This document shows positions 27,800 to 38,803 of a stretch of DNA of 64,000 nucleotides, piece by piece (positions within the stretch are counted from its first letter, which is position 1; the number at the start of each line of letters is the position of its first letter). Made by a program: the position numbers and the translations under genes. The notes beneath the pieces are model-generated. The model did no database searches, had not been told where the DNA came from, and was given only the letters and a program-made list of their open reading frames with translations. This DNA comes from Nonlabens marinus S1-08 (GTDB lineage: Bacteria > Bacteroidota > Bacteroidia > Flavobacteriales > Flavobacteriaceae): contig NZ_AP014548.1 of assembly GCF_000831385.1 (NCBI RefSeq), forward strand, positions 1,541,779 to 1,605,778. Reading direction: 5' to 3'.

Positions 27800-30700
27800 A
27801 TGAATAAAATTACTCTGCCTAACGCTGCTATTAATTTACTAAGCAGTAAAGCAATAGTGCCCTTATCTATTTTTCTGTTTTGTTTCGCTTTCGCGAAAGC
27901 GAACAGATTTGAAGGACCCCACTCAACTATCAACTATAATGCTTTCAGTGTTGTTTTCATGGATCGCGATGGTGACGGTGTTCTTGATGTAGACGATATT
28001 GATGATGATAATGATGGAATCATAGATACCGTAGAAGGGACTTCTGATTTGGACAACGATGGAATCATTGATTCTCTAGATCAAGATGCGGATGATGATG
28101 GCGTTCCAGACAATGTAGAAGGACAATCCACCGCCGGGTACATTTCACCATCAGGAACGGATAGTGATGGAAACGGATTAGATGATGCATATGAGTCTAC
28201 TCCTGGAGCAGGGGAGGGCATCATACCTGTAGACACTGATGGAGATCTTACACCAGATTATAAAGATTTAGACAGCGATGGCGATGGAGTAGTAGACGCT
28301 ACGGAAGCATTTGACTTTGATGCTGATGGTCTTCCAGAGGTTATACCGTCTGGAGGTGACATGGATCAAGATGGAATAGATGACTCTTATGATGGTTCCA
28401 ACGGCGGCTATGCAGATCCCAATGGGGCTCAAGTGGTATTCGGTCCTTTGTTTGATCTTGTTAATACAGATCGAGCAGATGATCTAGACTTTAGAGATAC
28501 GGACGATGATAACGATGGATTATTATCTAGCGATGAATTTAACGACCCGAACGGCGACGGTCTAGCAAACGATGCTAATGATGCTGATGGAGATCGCATA
28601 CCAGATTATTTAGATTTAGATAATGCTGATAACGATGGAGACACGGTTCCAAACAATTTAGATATTGACGACGATAATGATGGTATCCTAGATACTCTCG
28701 AAGGAATCGCAGATTTTGATGGTGATGGGGTCAGGAATTCCTACGACCAGGATACAGACAATGACGGTATACCAGATAACGTGGAGGGCCAATCCACAAC
28801 GGGCTACATACCGCCATCAGGTGTAGATTCAGATCGTAATGGACTGGATGACGCTTATGAAAGCAGCCCTGGAGCAGGGGAAGGGATTACGCCTCAAAAT
28901 ACGGATGGCGATGGTAATCCAGATTATGTGGACATAGATTCAGATAATGATAATGTGGACGACTTTATTGAAGGATTTGATTTTGATAATGATGGTTTCC
29001 CTGATATCGTTTTATCAAACTCAGATGCTGACAATGATGGTTTGGATGATGCATTCGATTCCAATACATCAGGATATGGTGATCCTAATGGTTCTGTAGT
29101 TACGGTAAGGCCATCTGCCGATCTTAATAATACAGACGGCCTTGATGATCTAGATTATAGAGACACTGATGATGATAATGATGGGATACTTACCGTAAAT
29201 GAAAATCCAGATGTTGATGGTGATCCACTAACCATTGACCCTAGAGACCAAGACAACAACAACGTGCCAGATTATCTGCAGTTTGACGACAATGACGAGG
29301 ATGGTGTAGGTGACGGTACAGATATTGACGACGATAACGACGGGATCCTAGATACCGTTGAAGGCAATGGAGATTTTGATGGAGATGGAATCATCGATCA
29401 ATACGACCAAGATACCGATAATGACGGCATTCCAGATAATGTAGAAGCCCAAAGCACAACAGGCTACATTGCACCTACAGGAGTGGATAGTGATGGCAAC
29501 GGGTTAGATGATGCTTACGAATCTGCGCCGGGTAATGGAGAAGGGATAACCCCTAATAATGAAGATGGCGAAGGCGACCCTGATTACATAGACATCGACT
29601 CAGACAATGATGGTGTTTTTGATGCCACTGAAGGCTTTGATTTTGATAATGACGGGATAGCTGATATCGCTTTCGCGAATGTTGACTCAGACCAAGACGG
29701 TTTGGACGATTCATTTGACGGTGATACGACCGGTTATGGGGACCCTAATGGCTTGCAAGTAACTAGCAATCCGATTAACGATCTAAATGACACCGATGGT
29801 GACGCTGCTACAGGTGGAACCTTAAACAATTTAGATTTTAGAGACATCGATGATGACAATGATGGCTTATTAACCATTGATGAAGACACAGATAATGATG
29901 GAAATTATATCAATGATGATGCTGATGGGGATGGGATACCTAATTACCTAGACCTTCCAGATAATGATAGGGATGGAGTTCCAGACGTTGATGATGTTGA
30001 TGACGATAATGATGGAATACTTGACACAGTAGAAGGAACTGTAGATTCAGATGCTGATGGACTTATCGATGCATTCGATCTAGATAGCGATGCTGATGGT
30101 ATTCCAGATAATGTAGAGGCACAGGAAACGGATAATTATATAGCGCCATCGGGAATTGATAGTGACGGTAATGGATTAGATGATGCTTATGAAGTAACTC
30201 CGGGAAGTGGAGAAGGTTTAACACCACAAAATTCAGATGCACTAGATACTCCTGATTATATAGATACGGACTCAGATAATGATGGTGTATCTGACAATAC
30301 AGAGGCTTTTGATGCAGTAACCTCAGTAGGAGACTCTAATACTAATGGAATCGATGATTTCTACGAGACTCCAATTGCAAATGACCCTTATGGAGATCCT
30401 AATGGCAATTTAGACAACGGTGCACTAGATACCAATAACAATGAATTCCCTGCTACCGTAGAGGTAGATTTTAGAGAAGCAATAGGAACTCTTGCCGGCT
30501 TTGTATATGAAGATGTTGATGGAAATCAAGTCTATGACATGGCCATCGATAATTTATTTCCAGTTGGAATTGAAGTTGATTTGACAGACAGCGACGGAGT
30601 AACAACTGTAGCTCTTGTAGATGCTGATGGCAACTGGACTGCAGATGTGCCAGTAGGAAACTATACAGTCAATGTGGATGAAACAACGCTTCCTAATGCA

Positions 30701-33700
30701 GGTGTTGGATATGTATTGAGCACTGTTGGTTCAGACCCTGAAACAGCAACATCCGTTTTCGGTGTCATCACAAATACTCAAGCTGATGGATATCAGGCTA
30801 TAGGAACAGTTACTGGCTTTTTATTCGAAGACCTTGACGGTGATGGGAACTATGACCCAGCAATCGATTCGCTTTTCCCAGCAGGGACTATTGTTGAATT
30901 AACTGATGATTTTGGTAACCTGACTACGGCTACTGTAGATGCCACAGGAAATTGGACTGTAGATGTTCCGGCAGGAAACTATATTGTAGATGTTGATGAG
31001 GACACATTGCCAAACGGCGGGAATGGTTACCTACTTACAACTGGAGTTTCTGACCCAGAGTCAGTAACTGTAGTGGTCGCAGAAACAGTTGATACTGCGC
31101 CAGATGGTTACAGGGCAACTGGAACTATCGAGGGGTTTGTATTTGAAGATATAGATGGAGATGGGATCTACAATGCTACAAACGATAACTTATTTCCAGC
31201 AGGCACTCTGGTAAACATTACAAATAGCAACGGTGCTACTGTACAAGCTACATTGGATGCTACAGGAAACTGGGTTGCTATTGTACCAACTGGAACTTAT
31301 GTGGTGGATGTTGATGAGAATTCGTTACCTAATAATGGTACAGGTTACCTGCTGACCACAATAGGCTCAGATCCTGAAAACATTACGGTAACAGTAGGAA
31401 CGACTTCAACGACTATTGCAGATGGATATCAACCAACGGGAACGATCACAGGCTTTGTTTTCCAAGATATTGATGGGGATGGAGCTTATGATGCAACCGT
31501 GGATAATTTATTTGTAGCAGGTATCCTAGTTGAATTAACAAACTCCACTGGGGTAATTACTACTGCGACCGTTGGTGCAGATGGAAATTGGTTAGCAACT
31601 GTAGCAGCAGGAACTTACACGGTAGATGTGGATGAGACTACATTACCTAATTCAGGAGTTGGCTATAACTTGACTACTCTAGGTTCAGACCCTGAGACTG
31701 CAGTGGTTACTCTAGCTACACAAACAGAAACTACAACAGATGGATACCAGGCTATAGGTACAATTACAGGATTCGTATTTGAAGATTTAGATGGCAATGG
31801 AGTTTATGATCCAGCGTTAGACAATTTGTTCCCAGCAGGAACATTAGTAGACATGACAAATGATTTGGGAGCTGTGTTCACGGCTACTACAGATGCAACT
31901 GGAAACTGGACGATAGATGTTCCAGCTGGAGATTACACAGTAGACGTTGATGAAACTAGTTTACCTAATGGAGGAGTTGGTTACTTATTGACTACGGCTG
32001 TTTCTGACCCAGAAAATGTTACGGTGGGGGCTAATGAAGTTGTTGCAACGGCGGCGGACGGATACCAAGCAACCGGCACCATAGAAGGTTTTGTTTTCGA
32101 GGATATTAATGGAGACGGCGTATACGATGCTGCGATTGATAATTTATTCCCTGCAGGTACAGTTGTTGAAATAACCGACAATGGTGGATTTACCATTCAA
32201 GCAAATGTAAACGCTTCAGGAAACTGGACTGCAATAGTAGCGGTAGGTGATTATACAGTAGATGTGGACGAGAATACTCTTCCTAATAATGGTGTAGGAT
32301 ATACATTGACAACAGCAGGTTCTGATCCAGAATCAGTTACGGTTAGTTTAGGGACTACTACCACAAGTACACCTGATGGTTATCAAGCAAACGGAACAAT
32401 AACAGGCTTTGTTTATGAAGACGTCAATAATGATGGAAACTACAACGCTGCAATTGACGCTTTATTTCCAGTAGGTGTTATCGTAAACCTGACTGATGAA
32501 TTTGGAACTACTACTCCAGTCAATGTTGGAGCAGATGGGAATTGGAGTGCAACAGTGCCGGTGAGCGACTATACGGTGGATGTAGATGAGACTACCTTAC
32601 CCAATAATGGTGCTAATTACATATTAAGCACTACTGGTTCTGATCCAGAAACCATAACTGTTGTTGTTGATTCTACAGTGGGCACCACAGCAGATGGTTA
32701 TGCCGCAACTGGAAGTATCTCAGGTTTCATTTTTGAAGATGTGGATGAGAACCAATTGTATGATGCAGCAGTAGACCGATTGTTTGCAGCGGGCACCATT
32801 GTAAACCTTATAGATAGCAATAATGTTGTGACGCCTGTGACCGTAGACGCTACTGGGAACTGGGTGGCAACGGTCGCTACTGGTTCTTACTTAGTTGATG
32901 TGGACGAGACCAGTTTGCCATTTAACGGTGCAGGAATTGTTTTAACAACTACAGGTTCTGATCCAGAATCAGGTGTTGTAGTCAGTCAAGGAAACAATAC
33001 GACGACTTTGGCAGATGGTTATCTGCTGCCAGAGGACAGCGATGGTGACGGTGTTCCAGACCTTGTAGATATAGACGATGATAACGATGGGATCATAGAC
33101 GCACTGGAAGGTGCTGTAGATACAGATGCGGATGGAATCATCGATGCGCTGGACTTGGACAGTGATAATGATGGGATACCAGATAATGTAGAAGGTCAAT
33201 CTACCACTGGTTATATAGCACCTTCTGGAGTGGATTCAGACAGCAATGGACTGGATGATGCTTATGAAAATACACCTGGCGACGGCAGAGGTATCGATCC
33301 GCTGGATTTTGATAATGATGGGTTACCAGATTATTTAGATCTAGATACTGACGATGATGGAGTGCCAGATGCGATTGAAGGCTTTGACTACGACAACAAT
33401 GGGATTGCGGATATTACCCCATCTGGGAATGATGTGGATAATGATGGGTTAGACGATGCGTTTGATGCAGATCTTAGTGGTTACGTTGACCCTAGTGGTC
33501 GAATAGTTACGAACAGCCCAGCAGACGAACTGAATAATACGGATGGTGATGATGAGCCAGATTATCGAGATGAAGATGATGACAATGATGGCATCAGTAC
33601 AAGTGTTGAAGATGCTAATGGGAATGGTGTTTTCACAGATGATGATGACGATCTAGATGGTGTTCCAGACTACTTAGACGCTGATGAGCGCGTTATTGAG

Positions 33701-33991
33701 ATTTTTAATGTGGTGACGCCTAATGACGATGGTGATAACGACTTCTTATTTATAAGAGGAATCGAGAATTTCGAAAATTCGGTTAAAATATTTAATCGTT
33801 GGGGCGTAGAGGTATTCAATATGGACAACTATGACAATCAAAACAACGTCTTCCGCGGCGTGTCTGATGGTCGAGTTACCATGGCATCCGGTGAGGAGCT
33901 GCCTGTCGGAACCTATTATTACGCCATTAGCTACATCAATGACGCTGGCAGAGCTATTCAATTGGCCGGATACTTTTACATCAATAGATAA
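27800..33991 (+). CDS. giant T9SS-exported surface protein with TSP3 and SdrD-B/Cna-B-like repeats, type B C-terminal domain
   Basis: A very acidic protein of ~2063 residues. ATG 27800 is preferred; ATG 27773 would add nine residues. A signal peptide (~1-34, core [14 protein letters not shown]) precedes four large modules of thrombospondin type 3 calcium-binding repeats (DxDxDGxxD), each ~220 residues, from residue ~66. Residues 896-1743 hold eight beta-rich SdrD-B/Cna-B-like repeats of exactly 106 residues. A fifth TSP3 module follows, then a ~95-residue gliding-motility/CHU_C type B sorting domain ([24 protein letters not shown]). Such proteins are exported by the type IX secretion system and attached outside the cell. 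The neighbours porP/sprF and OmpA fit this. A palindrome copy lies in the signal peptide. Confidence 0.88.
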   Translation: MNKITLPNAAINLLSSKAIVPLSIFLFCFAFAKANRFEGPHSTINYNAFSVVFMDRDGDGVLDVDDIDDDNDGIIDTVEGTSDLDNDGIIDSLDQDADDDGVPDNVEGQSTAGYISPSGTDSDGNGLDDAYESTPGAGEGIIPVDTDGDLTPDYKDLDSDGDGVVDATEAFDFDADGLPEVIPSGGDMDQDGIDDSYDGSNGGYADPNGAQVVFGPLFDLVNTDRADDLDFRDTDDDNDGLLSSDEFNDPNGDGLANDANDADGDRIPDYLDLDNADNDGDTVPNNLDIDDDNDGILDTLEGIADFDGDGVRNSYDQDTDNDGIPDNVEGQSTTGYIPPSGVDSDRNGLDDAYESSPGAGEGITPQNTDGDGNPDYVDIDSDNDNVDDFIEGFDFDNDGFPDIVLSNSDADNDGLDDAFDSNTSGYGDPNGSVVTVRPSADLNNTDGLDDLDYRDTDDDNDGILTVNENPDVDGDPLTIDPRDQDNNNVPDYLQFDDNDEDGVGDGTDIDDDNDGILDTVEGNGDFDGDGIIDQYDQDTDNDGIPDNVEAQSTTGYIAPTGVDSDGNGLDDAYESAPGNGEGITPNNEDGEGDPDYIDIDSDNDGVFDATEGFDFDNDGIADIAFANVDSDQDGLDDSFDGDTTGYGDPNGLQVTSNPINDLNDTDGDAATGGTLNNLDFRDIDDDNDGLLTIDEDTDNDGNYINDDADGDGIPNYLDLPDNDRDGVPDVDDVDDDNDGILDTVEGTVDSDADGLIDAFDLDSDADGIPDNVEAQETDNYIAPSGIDSDGNGLDDAYEVTPGSGEGLTPQNSDALDTPDYIDTDSDNDGVSDNTEAFDAVTSVGDSNTNGIDDFYETPIANDPYGDPNGNLDNGALDTNNNEFPATVEVDFREAIGTLAGFVYEDVDGNQVYDMAIDNLFPVGIEVDLTDSDGVTTVALVDADGNWTADVPVGNYTVNVDETTLPNAGVGYVLSTVGSDPETATSVFGVITNTQADGYQAIGTVTGFLFEDLDGDGNYDPAIDSLFPAGTIVELTDDFGNLTTATVDATGNWTVDVPAGNYIVDVDEDTLPNGGNGYLLTTGVSDPESVTVVVAETVDTAPDGYRATGTIEGFVFEDIDGDGIYNATNDNLFPAGTLVNITNSNGATVQATLDATGNWVAIVPTGTYVVDVDENSLPNNGTGYLLTTIGSDPENITVTVGTTSTTIADGYQPTGTITGFVFQDIDGDGAYDATVDNLFVAGILVELTNSTGVITTATVGADGNWLATVAAGTYTVDVDETTLPNSGVGYNLTTLGSDPETAVVTLATQTETTTDGYQAIGTITGFVFEDLDGNGVYDPALDNLFPAGTLVDMTNDLGAVFTATTDATGNWTIDVPAGDYTVDVDETSLPNGGVGYLLTTAVSDPENVTVGANEVVATAADGYQATGTIEGFVFEDINGDGVYDAAIDNLFPAGTVVEITDNGGFTIQANVNASGNWTAIVAVGDYTVDVDENTLPNNGVGYTLTTAGSDPESVTVSLGTTTTSTPDGYQANGTITGFVYEDVNNDGNYNAAIDALFPVGVIVNLTDEFGTTTPVNVGADGNWSATVPVSDYTVDVDETTLPNNGANYILSTTGSDPETITVVVDSTVGTTADGYAATGSISGFIFEDVDENQLYDAAVDRLFAAGTIVNLIDSNNVVTPVTVDATGNWVATVATGSYLVDVDETSLPFNGAGIVLTTTGSDPESGVVVSQGNNTTTLADGYLLPEDSDGDGVPDLVDIDDDNDGIIDALEGAVDTDADGIIDALDLDSDNDGIPDNVEGQSTTGYIAPSGVDSDSNGLDDAYENTPGDGRGIDPLDFDNDGLPDYLDLDTDDDGVPDAIEGFDYDNNGIADITPSGNDVDNDGLDDAFDADLSGYVDPSGRIVTNSPADELNNTDGDDEPDYRDEDDDNDGISTSVEDANGNGVFTDDDDDLDGVPDYLDADERVIEIFNVVTPNDDGDNDFLFIRGIENFENSVKIFNRWGVEVFNMDNYDNQNNVFRGVSDGRVTMASGEELPVGTYYYAISYINDAGRAIQLAGYFYINR
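27886..27901. repeat. 16-bp palindrome, copy 7 (in signal peptide of the giant protein)
   Basis: Exact copy; encodes AFAKA at the end of the signal peptide (context [10 protein letters not shown]). Confidence 0.95.
27995..30484 (+). repeat. four TSP3 (thrombospondin type 3) modules
   Basis: The landmark DIDDDNDGI(I/L)DT starts at 27995, 28661, 29321 and 29993, giving module lengths of 222, 220 and 224 residues. The fourth is cut short (164 residues) by the SdrD-B-like block. Each has the same inner order: [26 protein letters not shown]. Codons for the repeated residues differ between copies. A partial palindrome, CGCTTTCGCGAA, occurs at 29668-29679 in the third module. Confidence 0.9.
30485..33028 (+). 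repeat. eight tandem 318-bp repeats (SdrD-B/Cna-B-like domains)
   Basis: Repeat units begin with G(T/S)-x-x-GF at 30485, 30803, 31121, 31439, 31757, 32075, 32393 and 32711, spaced by exactly 318 bp each. Each unit carries FEDxDGDGxYD, NLFPAGT, ATGNW, VDVDE-TLPN and GSDPE segments. There is no length variation despite clear nucleotide divergence. Confidence 0.95.
33068..33690 (+). repeat. fifth TSP3 module, after the 318-bp repeat block
   Basis: Starts with [11 protein letters not shown] at 33068 and repeats the module order ([20 protein letters not shown]), separated from the first four by the 2.5-kb repeat array. Confidence 0.88.
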
Positions 33992-34042
33992 AAAAATTGA
34001 GCTCGCTTTCGACCGGGCTTGATTCCTAATAATATACAGAAT

Positions 34043-34975
34043 ATGAAGAAATTAGTAATAGCTCTGATAGTGTTCGCTTTCGCGAAAGCGGCAACAGCAC
34101 AGCAAGATCCACAATACAGCCAGTACATGTACAATCCAGTGGTGATCAATCCCGCCTATGCAGGAAATCGTGGAGTGGCAAGTATTGTAGGTTTACATCG
34201 AAGCCAATGGGTAGGCCTAGAAGGTGCCCCACGTACACAAACTTTGTCCTTCCATACACCTATATTGAATAGCAGAGTAGGACTAGGAGTAAGTATTGTC
34301 AACGACGCATTAGGACCTACTGATGAGACCTATGCAACGGCAGATTTTAGTTACACATTACCCATGAGCTACAACAGCAATCTTAGTTTTGGAATCAAGG
34401 GTGGTGTTAGAACTTTAAATATTGATTTTGATCAATTAAATGCAAGAGATCAAAATGATGACTTATTGAGAAATCTTGATAATGACATAGCTCCTCAAGT
34501 AGGAGTAGGAGCTTATTATCATACTGATAAATTCTATGTAGGTTTAAGCACACCTAATTTGCTTCAAACAGATCATTATGATCCTGAGAACCGGAATGGT
34601 ACTACAACCTTTATAGCTAGAGAGCGTATTCATTATTTTGCCGCTGCTGGGTACGTTTTTGATCTAAATGATAATGTAAAATTCAAACCTTCTACTTTAA
34701 TAAAGGCTGTTGCAGGAACACCATTGCAGGTAGATGTAACAGCAAATTTTTTGTTCTCTGAGAGACTGACTTTAGGTGCAGCTTATAGAGTTAGTGCAGC
34801 GGTCACAGGCTTAGTAGGGTTTCAAGTAAATGATCAAATGCTTATAGGATTTGCCTACGATCGAGAAACAACTGAATTAGGTAATTCAGTTTATAACGAT
34901 GGGAGTTATGAACTTTTCTTAAGGTTCGAGCTGTTTAAAAGTTACGATAAGGTGGTTACTCCACGATTCTTCTAA
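34043..34975 (+). CDS. PorP/SprF family type IX secretion system membrane protein
   Basis: A 310-residue outer-membrane beta-barrel of the PorP/SprF family. ATG 34043 gives the signal peptide MKKLVIALIVFAFAKAATAQ. The family hallmark QDPQYSQYMYNPVVINPAYAG follows directly (here split as QDPQYSQYMYN and PVVINPAYAG). Characterised SprF is needed for export of type B sorting-domain proteins such as SprB, and homologues commonly sit downstream of such substrates, exactly as here, suggesting this copy serves the giant protein. The signal peptide contains an exact palindrome (34075-34090) that places a lysine in the hydrophobic-to-cleavage region. The next gene starts 20 bp downstream. Confidence 0.9.
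   Translation: MKKLVIALIVFAFAKAATAQQDPQYSQYMYNPVVINPAYAGNRGVASIVGLHRSQWVGLEGAPRTQTLSFHTPILNSRVGLGVSIVNDALGPTDETYATADFSYTLPMSYNSNLSFGIKGGVRTLNIDFDQLNARDQNDDLLRNLDNDIAPQVGVGAYYHTDKFYVGLSTPNLLQTDHYDPENRNGTTTFIARERIHYFAAAGYVFDLNDNVKFKPSTLIKAVAGTPLQVDVTANFLFSERLTLGAAYRVSAAVTGLVGFQVNDQMLIGFAYDRETTELGNSVYNDGSYELFLRFELFKSYDKVVTPRFF
34075..34090. repeat. 16-bp palindrome, copy 8 (in PorP/SprF signal peptide)
   Basis: Exact copy; encodes AFAKA within the signal peptide (context VFAFAKAATA). Confidence 0.95.
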
Positions 34976-34995
34976 TCTTACTATTCTATCCAGTC

Positions 34996-36987
34996 ATGAT
35001 AAAAAAAATACTATTAATAGGTTGCATCATTATCTCTTCTATCGCTCATGCGCAGCAAGGGAAGATAGATAGGGCTAGTAAAGATTTCAAGAACCTGGCG
35101 TTCATAGATGCACAGGAATTATATCTGAAAATCGCTAGCAATGGATTTACAAATCAGGAGCTTCTAGCAAAATTGGGAGACACTTATTATTTCAATGATG
35201 ATTTACAAGAGTCTTACAATTGGTATAAGAAAATGTTTGACCAGTATACTGGTACTATACAACCAGAGTATTACTTCAGATATGCTCAAGCGCTTAAATC
35301 TGTAGGGAAATATGAAGAGTCAGATGAGTATCTGGAAAAATTTAACTCTATAAAAGGATACGCTAGTATTACGGAAGATTCTACAGATGAGCCTACCTAT
35401 TTACAGCTTATCGAATTTCAATCCGGTCGTTTTACAGTTGAGAACGCAAGAGAAATCAATTCGAACGCTGCAGACTTTGGACCAGCATTTTTAGATACTA
35501 AAAATCAGATTGTATTTACCACATCACGAGATACTGGTTTTATCACTAAGCGATTACATCAATGGAATGAACAAGCATTTTTAGACTTGTATACCTCAGA
35601 CGTTGAAATGGATGGCAGACTCAGCGACGCCAGAAGATTTAGTAACGTGCTGAATACGCGATGGCATGAGAGCACGCCTAATTTTACTCCTGATGGGAAA
35701 ACGGTGTATTTTACAAGAAATAATTCTACAGAAGGAAAACTTGTTGAAGATGCCAATGGGTTGACAAAGCTAAAGATTTATAAGTCTGAATTAGTTGGCA
35801 ACGAGTGGTCTGAACCTGTAGAGTTAAGTATTAATAGTATAGGCTTCAACACGGCACACCCGGCACTGACACCAGATGGTAAGAGTATGTTTTTTGTAAG
35901 TGACAGACCAGGAAGTGAAGGTTTTGATGCTCAAGAAGCTTTTGCTACTTCAGATATTTGGGTAGTATCTATTAATGCAGATGGTTCCTTAGGAGAGCCT
36001 AGTAATGTCAAAGGCATCAACACCATAGGTCGTGAAACATTTCCTTTCGTGAGTCAGGATTACATACTTTATTTTGCTAGTAATGGACATTCAGGCCTGG
36101 GTGGTTTAGATGTGTTTGCGAGTACAATTTACAATGATGGAACTATGGGTGCTGTTGTTAATGTGGGCAAGCCTATCAATACGCCCTTTGATGATTTTGG
36201 ATTTATTGTCAATGACGAGACTAGAGTCGGCTACTTCAGTTCTAATAGACCTGGTGGAAGAGGTGATGTCGATATCTATCAATTCGTTCAACTAGAAGAT
36301 TTAAGAGATGATTGCGAAATCCTAGTTTCAGGAACAGTAACAGATACTGAAGCTAAAACAACAATTGAAAATGCCGCCGTTGTAATCACTGATGCTGAAA
36401 ATAATGTAATCGATCAGACACTTAGTGATAGTGATGGGAAATATGCTTTCAAAGTAAAGTGTAAGTCAAGATACTTTATTAAGGCCTCTAAGGAACATTA
36501 TACAGCTGACGAGCAGTTATTCTCGACCCCTAGAATCAGTGAGTTTATTAATATTCCTTTAAAACTCACAAATACTAAAATTGAAGTAGCTGAGTGTGAT
36601 GATCTCGCTGAAATCCTTGACATAGGTGAGATTTATTTTGACTTCAATAAAGCTTCTATCAGGCCTGACGCAGCAAGCGAACTGTCCAAGATATTGGCGT
36701 TCTTAGAATTATATCCAGAGACTAAAATCGACGTTAGGTCTCATTCGGATAGTCGTGGTGATGATACCTACAATAAAATGCTTTCTGAAGAGCGTGCGCA
36801 AAGCACTAGGCAATGGTTTATTGATCAAGGAATAGATTCAAGTCGAGTAACAGCTAAAGGATACGGAGAAAGCCAGCTCGTAAATAACTGTTCTAATGGG
36901 GTTGCCTGTTCAGAGGAAGAGCACCAAATGAATCGTAGATCTGAATTTATTGTCTCAGGATTGGATCAATATTCAAACTGCGATTGA
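34996..36987 (+). CDS. OmpA-family protein with TPR-like and PD40 repeats
   Basis: A 663-residue periplasmic/outer-membrane protein. A signal peptide (MIKKILLIGCIIISSIAHAQ) is followed by a TPR-like region (~20-110), PD40/WD40-like beta-propeller strands (~180-400; for example TPDGKTVYFTRN and TPDGKSMFFVSDRPG), a carboxypeptidase-regulatory-like beta domain (~440-520) and a C-terminal OmpA peptidoglycan-binding domain (IYFDFNKASIRPDA, then VTAKGYGES and NRRSEFIV). This gene typically completes the type B substrate-PorP/SprF-OmpA cassettes and probably anchors the assembly to peptidoglycan. A strong terminator follows. Confidence 0.92.
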   Translation: MIKKILLIGCIIISSIAHAQQGKIDRASKDFKNLAFIDAQELYLKIASNGFTNQELLAKLGDTYYFNDDLQESYNWYKKMFDQYTGTIQPEYYFRYAQALKSVGKYEESDEYLEKFNSIKGYASITEDSTDEPTYLQLIEFQSGRFTVENAREINSNAADFGPAFLDTKNQIVFTTSRDTGFITKRLHQWNEQAFLDLYTSDVEMDGRLSDARRFSNVLNTRWHESTPNFTPDGKTVYFTRNNSTEGKLVEDANGLTKLKIYKSELVGNEWSEPVELSINSIGFNTAHPALTPDGKSMFFVSDRPGSEGFDAQEAFATSDIWVVSINADGSLGEPSNVKGINTIGRETFPFVSQDYILYFASNGHSGLGGLDVFASTIYNDGTMGAVVNVGKPINTPFDDFGFIVNDETRVGYFSSNRPGGRGDVDIYQFVQLEDLRDDCEILVSGTVTDTEAKTTIENAAVVITDAENNVIDQTLSDSDGKYAFKVKCKSRYFIKASKEHYTADEQLFSTPRISEFINIPLKLTNTKIEVAECDDLAEILDIGEIYFDFNKASIRPDAASELSKILAFLELYPETKIDVRSHSDSRGDDTYNKMLSEERAQSTRQWFIDQGIDSSRVTAKGYGESQLVNNCSNGVACSEEEHQMNRRSEFIVSGLDQYSNCD

Positions 36988-37010
36988 TAAATAGAGATGA
37001 AATAACTTAA

Positions 37011-37038
37011 AAGGCTTCCCTCGGGAAGCCTTTTTTTT
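37011..37038 (+). terminator. terminator after the T9SS locus
   Basis: A 9-bp stem AAGGCTTCC/GGAAGCCTT with a CTCG loop and 8 T, located between this operon and convergent prfC. Confidence 0.92.
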
Positions 37039-37056
37039 ATGATGTAGAATTAATTT

Positions 37057-38661
37057 TTAATTTTCATTGATTCTGTCAAACTCAGATACAAAATGAAATT
37101 TGATACTAGGATATTTTTGCTGAGTCATCTGTAACGAGAAGGCGGAATCGGCAAAAAACACCAATTGCCCTCTTTTGTCGTGCGCTAAAAACTTTGCTTT
37201 TACTCTCTTGAAATCTAAAAACTCTGCTGAGTTTTCATCTGCGGTGTCCACCCAGCATGCTTTGTGGACGTTGAGGTTTTCATAAGCGCAAGTTGCACCA
37301 TATTCATGCTCTAAACGGTACTGAATAACCTCAAACTGTAAAGCTCCTACGGTTCCTATAACCTTACGGCCGTTTAATTCTAATGTAAATAGCTGTGCTA
37401 CCCCTTCGTCCATCAGTTGATCGACACCTTTTGCCAATTGCTTGGATTTCATAGGGTCGGCATTATTGATGTATCTAAAGTGCTCTGGAGAAAACGATGG
37501 GATTCCTTTATAATGCAATTCTTCTCCAGAGGTCAATGTATCACCAATTTTGAAGTTTCCTGTATCATGCAGGCCTACAATGTCACCAGGGAAAGACTCA
37601 TCAACAATTTCTTTCTTCTCGGCAAAAAATGCATTAGGACTAGAAAACTTTAAATTTTTGTCTAGTCGTACGTGTTTGTAGGCTGTATTGCGCTCAAATA
37701 CACCACTAACTACTTTGACAAAAGCAAGTCGATCACGGTGTCTAGGATCCATATTTGCATGGATTTTAAATACAAATCCGCTGAAATCTTTTTCATCAGG
37801 TTGCACCAGGCGTTCTTCCGCTTTTTTAGATCGAGGGGCTGGAGCAATTTCTATAAAGCCATCTAACAATTCTTTCACTCCAAAATTATGCAAGGCGCTC
37901 CCAAAAAATACCGGCTGCAATTCGCCATCCAGATATTCTTGCCTGTTGAAATCTGGATAAATTCCTTCAACCAGTTCTATTTCCTCTCTTAAAGTATCTG
38001 CTGCTTTAGTACCAACTAATTCATCTAGCTTAGGGTCAGACAGATCATTGATAGAAGTAACATTTTTATGTTGCTTTACAGAATCGCCAGTAAATATATT
38101 GACGTTTTTACGTTGAAGATTATAGATTCCCTTTAAGTCATATCCCATACCTATGGGAAAACTCAGTGGCACCACTCTTAAGCTGAGCTTTTGCTCAATT
38201 TCATCCATCAAATCAAAAGCATCTTTTCCCTCACGGTCCATCTTATTAATAAATACGATGATGGGGATTTTACGCATGCGACAAACCTCTACTAGCTTTT
38301 CAGTCTGTTCTTCCACACCTTTAGCAACGTCGATAACCACAATAACGCTATCCACAGCTGTTAGAGTCCTAAATGTATCTTCAGCAAAATCCTTGTGTCC
38401 CGGTGTATCTAGAATATTGATTTTCTTATTATCATATTCAAATGCCAGAACAGAGGTAGCAACTGAAATCCCACGTTGACGTTCAATTTCCATAAAGTCA
38501 CTGGCAGCTCCTTTTTTGATTTTATTTGATTTTACAGCGCCTGCTTCTTGAATAGCTCCTCCGTAGAGTAGTAGTTTTTCAGTGAGCGTTGTTTTACCAG
38601 CATCCGGGTGAGAAATGATGCCAAACGTGCGTCTGCGAGCGATTTGATCCTTAAACTTCAT
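37057..38661 (-). CDS. prfC: peptide chain release factor 3
   Basis: A 534-residue RF3, the GTPase that removes RF1/RF2 from the ribosome after termination. GTPase motifs are SHPDAGKTTLTEK (~17-29), DTPGHKDF (~86) and NKMDR (~140). The segment ASDFMEIERQRGISVATSV is the RF3 switch I signature, distinct from EF-G. No truncation is seen. It converges on the T9SS locus and has a CAAAAATA (TATTTTTG on the minus strand) promoter element 20 bp upstream of its start. Confidence 0.96.
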   Translation of the reverse strand: MKFKDQIARRRTFGIISHPDAGKTTLTEKLLLYGGAIQEAGAVKSNKIKKGAASDFMEIERQRGISVATSVLAFEYDNKKINILDTPGHKDFAEDTFRTLTAVDSVIVVIDVAKGVEEQTEKLVEVCRMRKIPIIVFINKMDREGKDAFDLMDEIEQKLSLRVVPLSFPIGMGYDLKGIYNLQRKNVNIFTGDSVKQHKNVTSINDLSDPKLDELVGTKAADTLREEIELVEGIYPDFNRQEYLDGELQPVFFGSALHNFGVKELLDGFIEIAPAPRSKKAEERLVQPDEKDFSGFVFKIHANMDPRHRDRLAFVKVVSGVFERNTAYKHVRLDKNLKFSSPNAFFAEKKEIVDESFPGDIVGLHDTGNFKIGDTLTSGEELHYKGIPSFSPEHFRYINNADPMKSKQLAKGVDQLMDEGVAQLFTLELNGRKVIGTVGALQFEVIQYRLEHEYGATCAYENLNVHKACWVDTADENSAEFLDFKRVKAKFLAHDKRGQLVFFADSAFSLQMTQQKYPSIKFHFVSEFDRINEN

Positions 38662-38680
38662 AGGTACATTTAATGGAGTG

Positions 38681-38688
38681 CAAAAATA
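38681..38688 (-). promoter_or_regulatory. -7 promoter element TATTTTTG for prfC
   Basis: Minus-strand TAnnTTTG match ~20 bp before the prfC start codon; no obvious -33 TTG. Confidence 0.45.
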
Positions 38689-38777
38689 CGTTTTAGCCTT
38701 GGTTTAGCTCCGTAACTTCTCATATTTTGAATTGCTCAGTTCCATGCGTTCTGGTTTTTTCCTAAGACTTCCTGTCG

Positions 38778-38785
38778 TACTTTTG
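38778..38785 (+). promoter_or_regulatory. -7 promoter element TACTTTTG for idi
   Basis: TAnnTTTG match 18 bp before the GTG start of the idi-queD-manA operon. Confidence 0.5.
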
Positions 38786-38803
38786 AATTTGATAGATAAT
38801 TAA

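Noticed and set aside
34003-34012. CGCTTTCGA near the end of the giant gene as a half palindrome
   Set aside because: Only nine bases match one arm; chance cannot be excluded.
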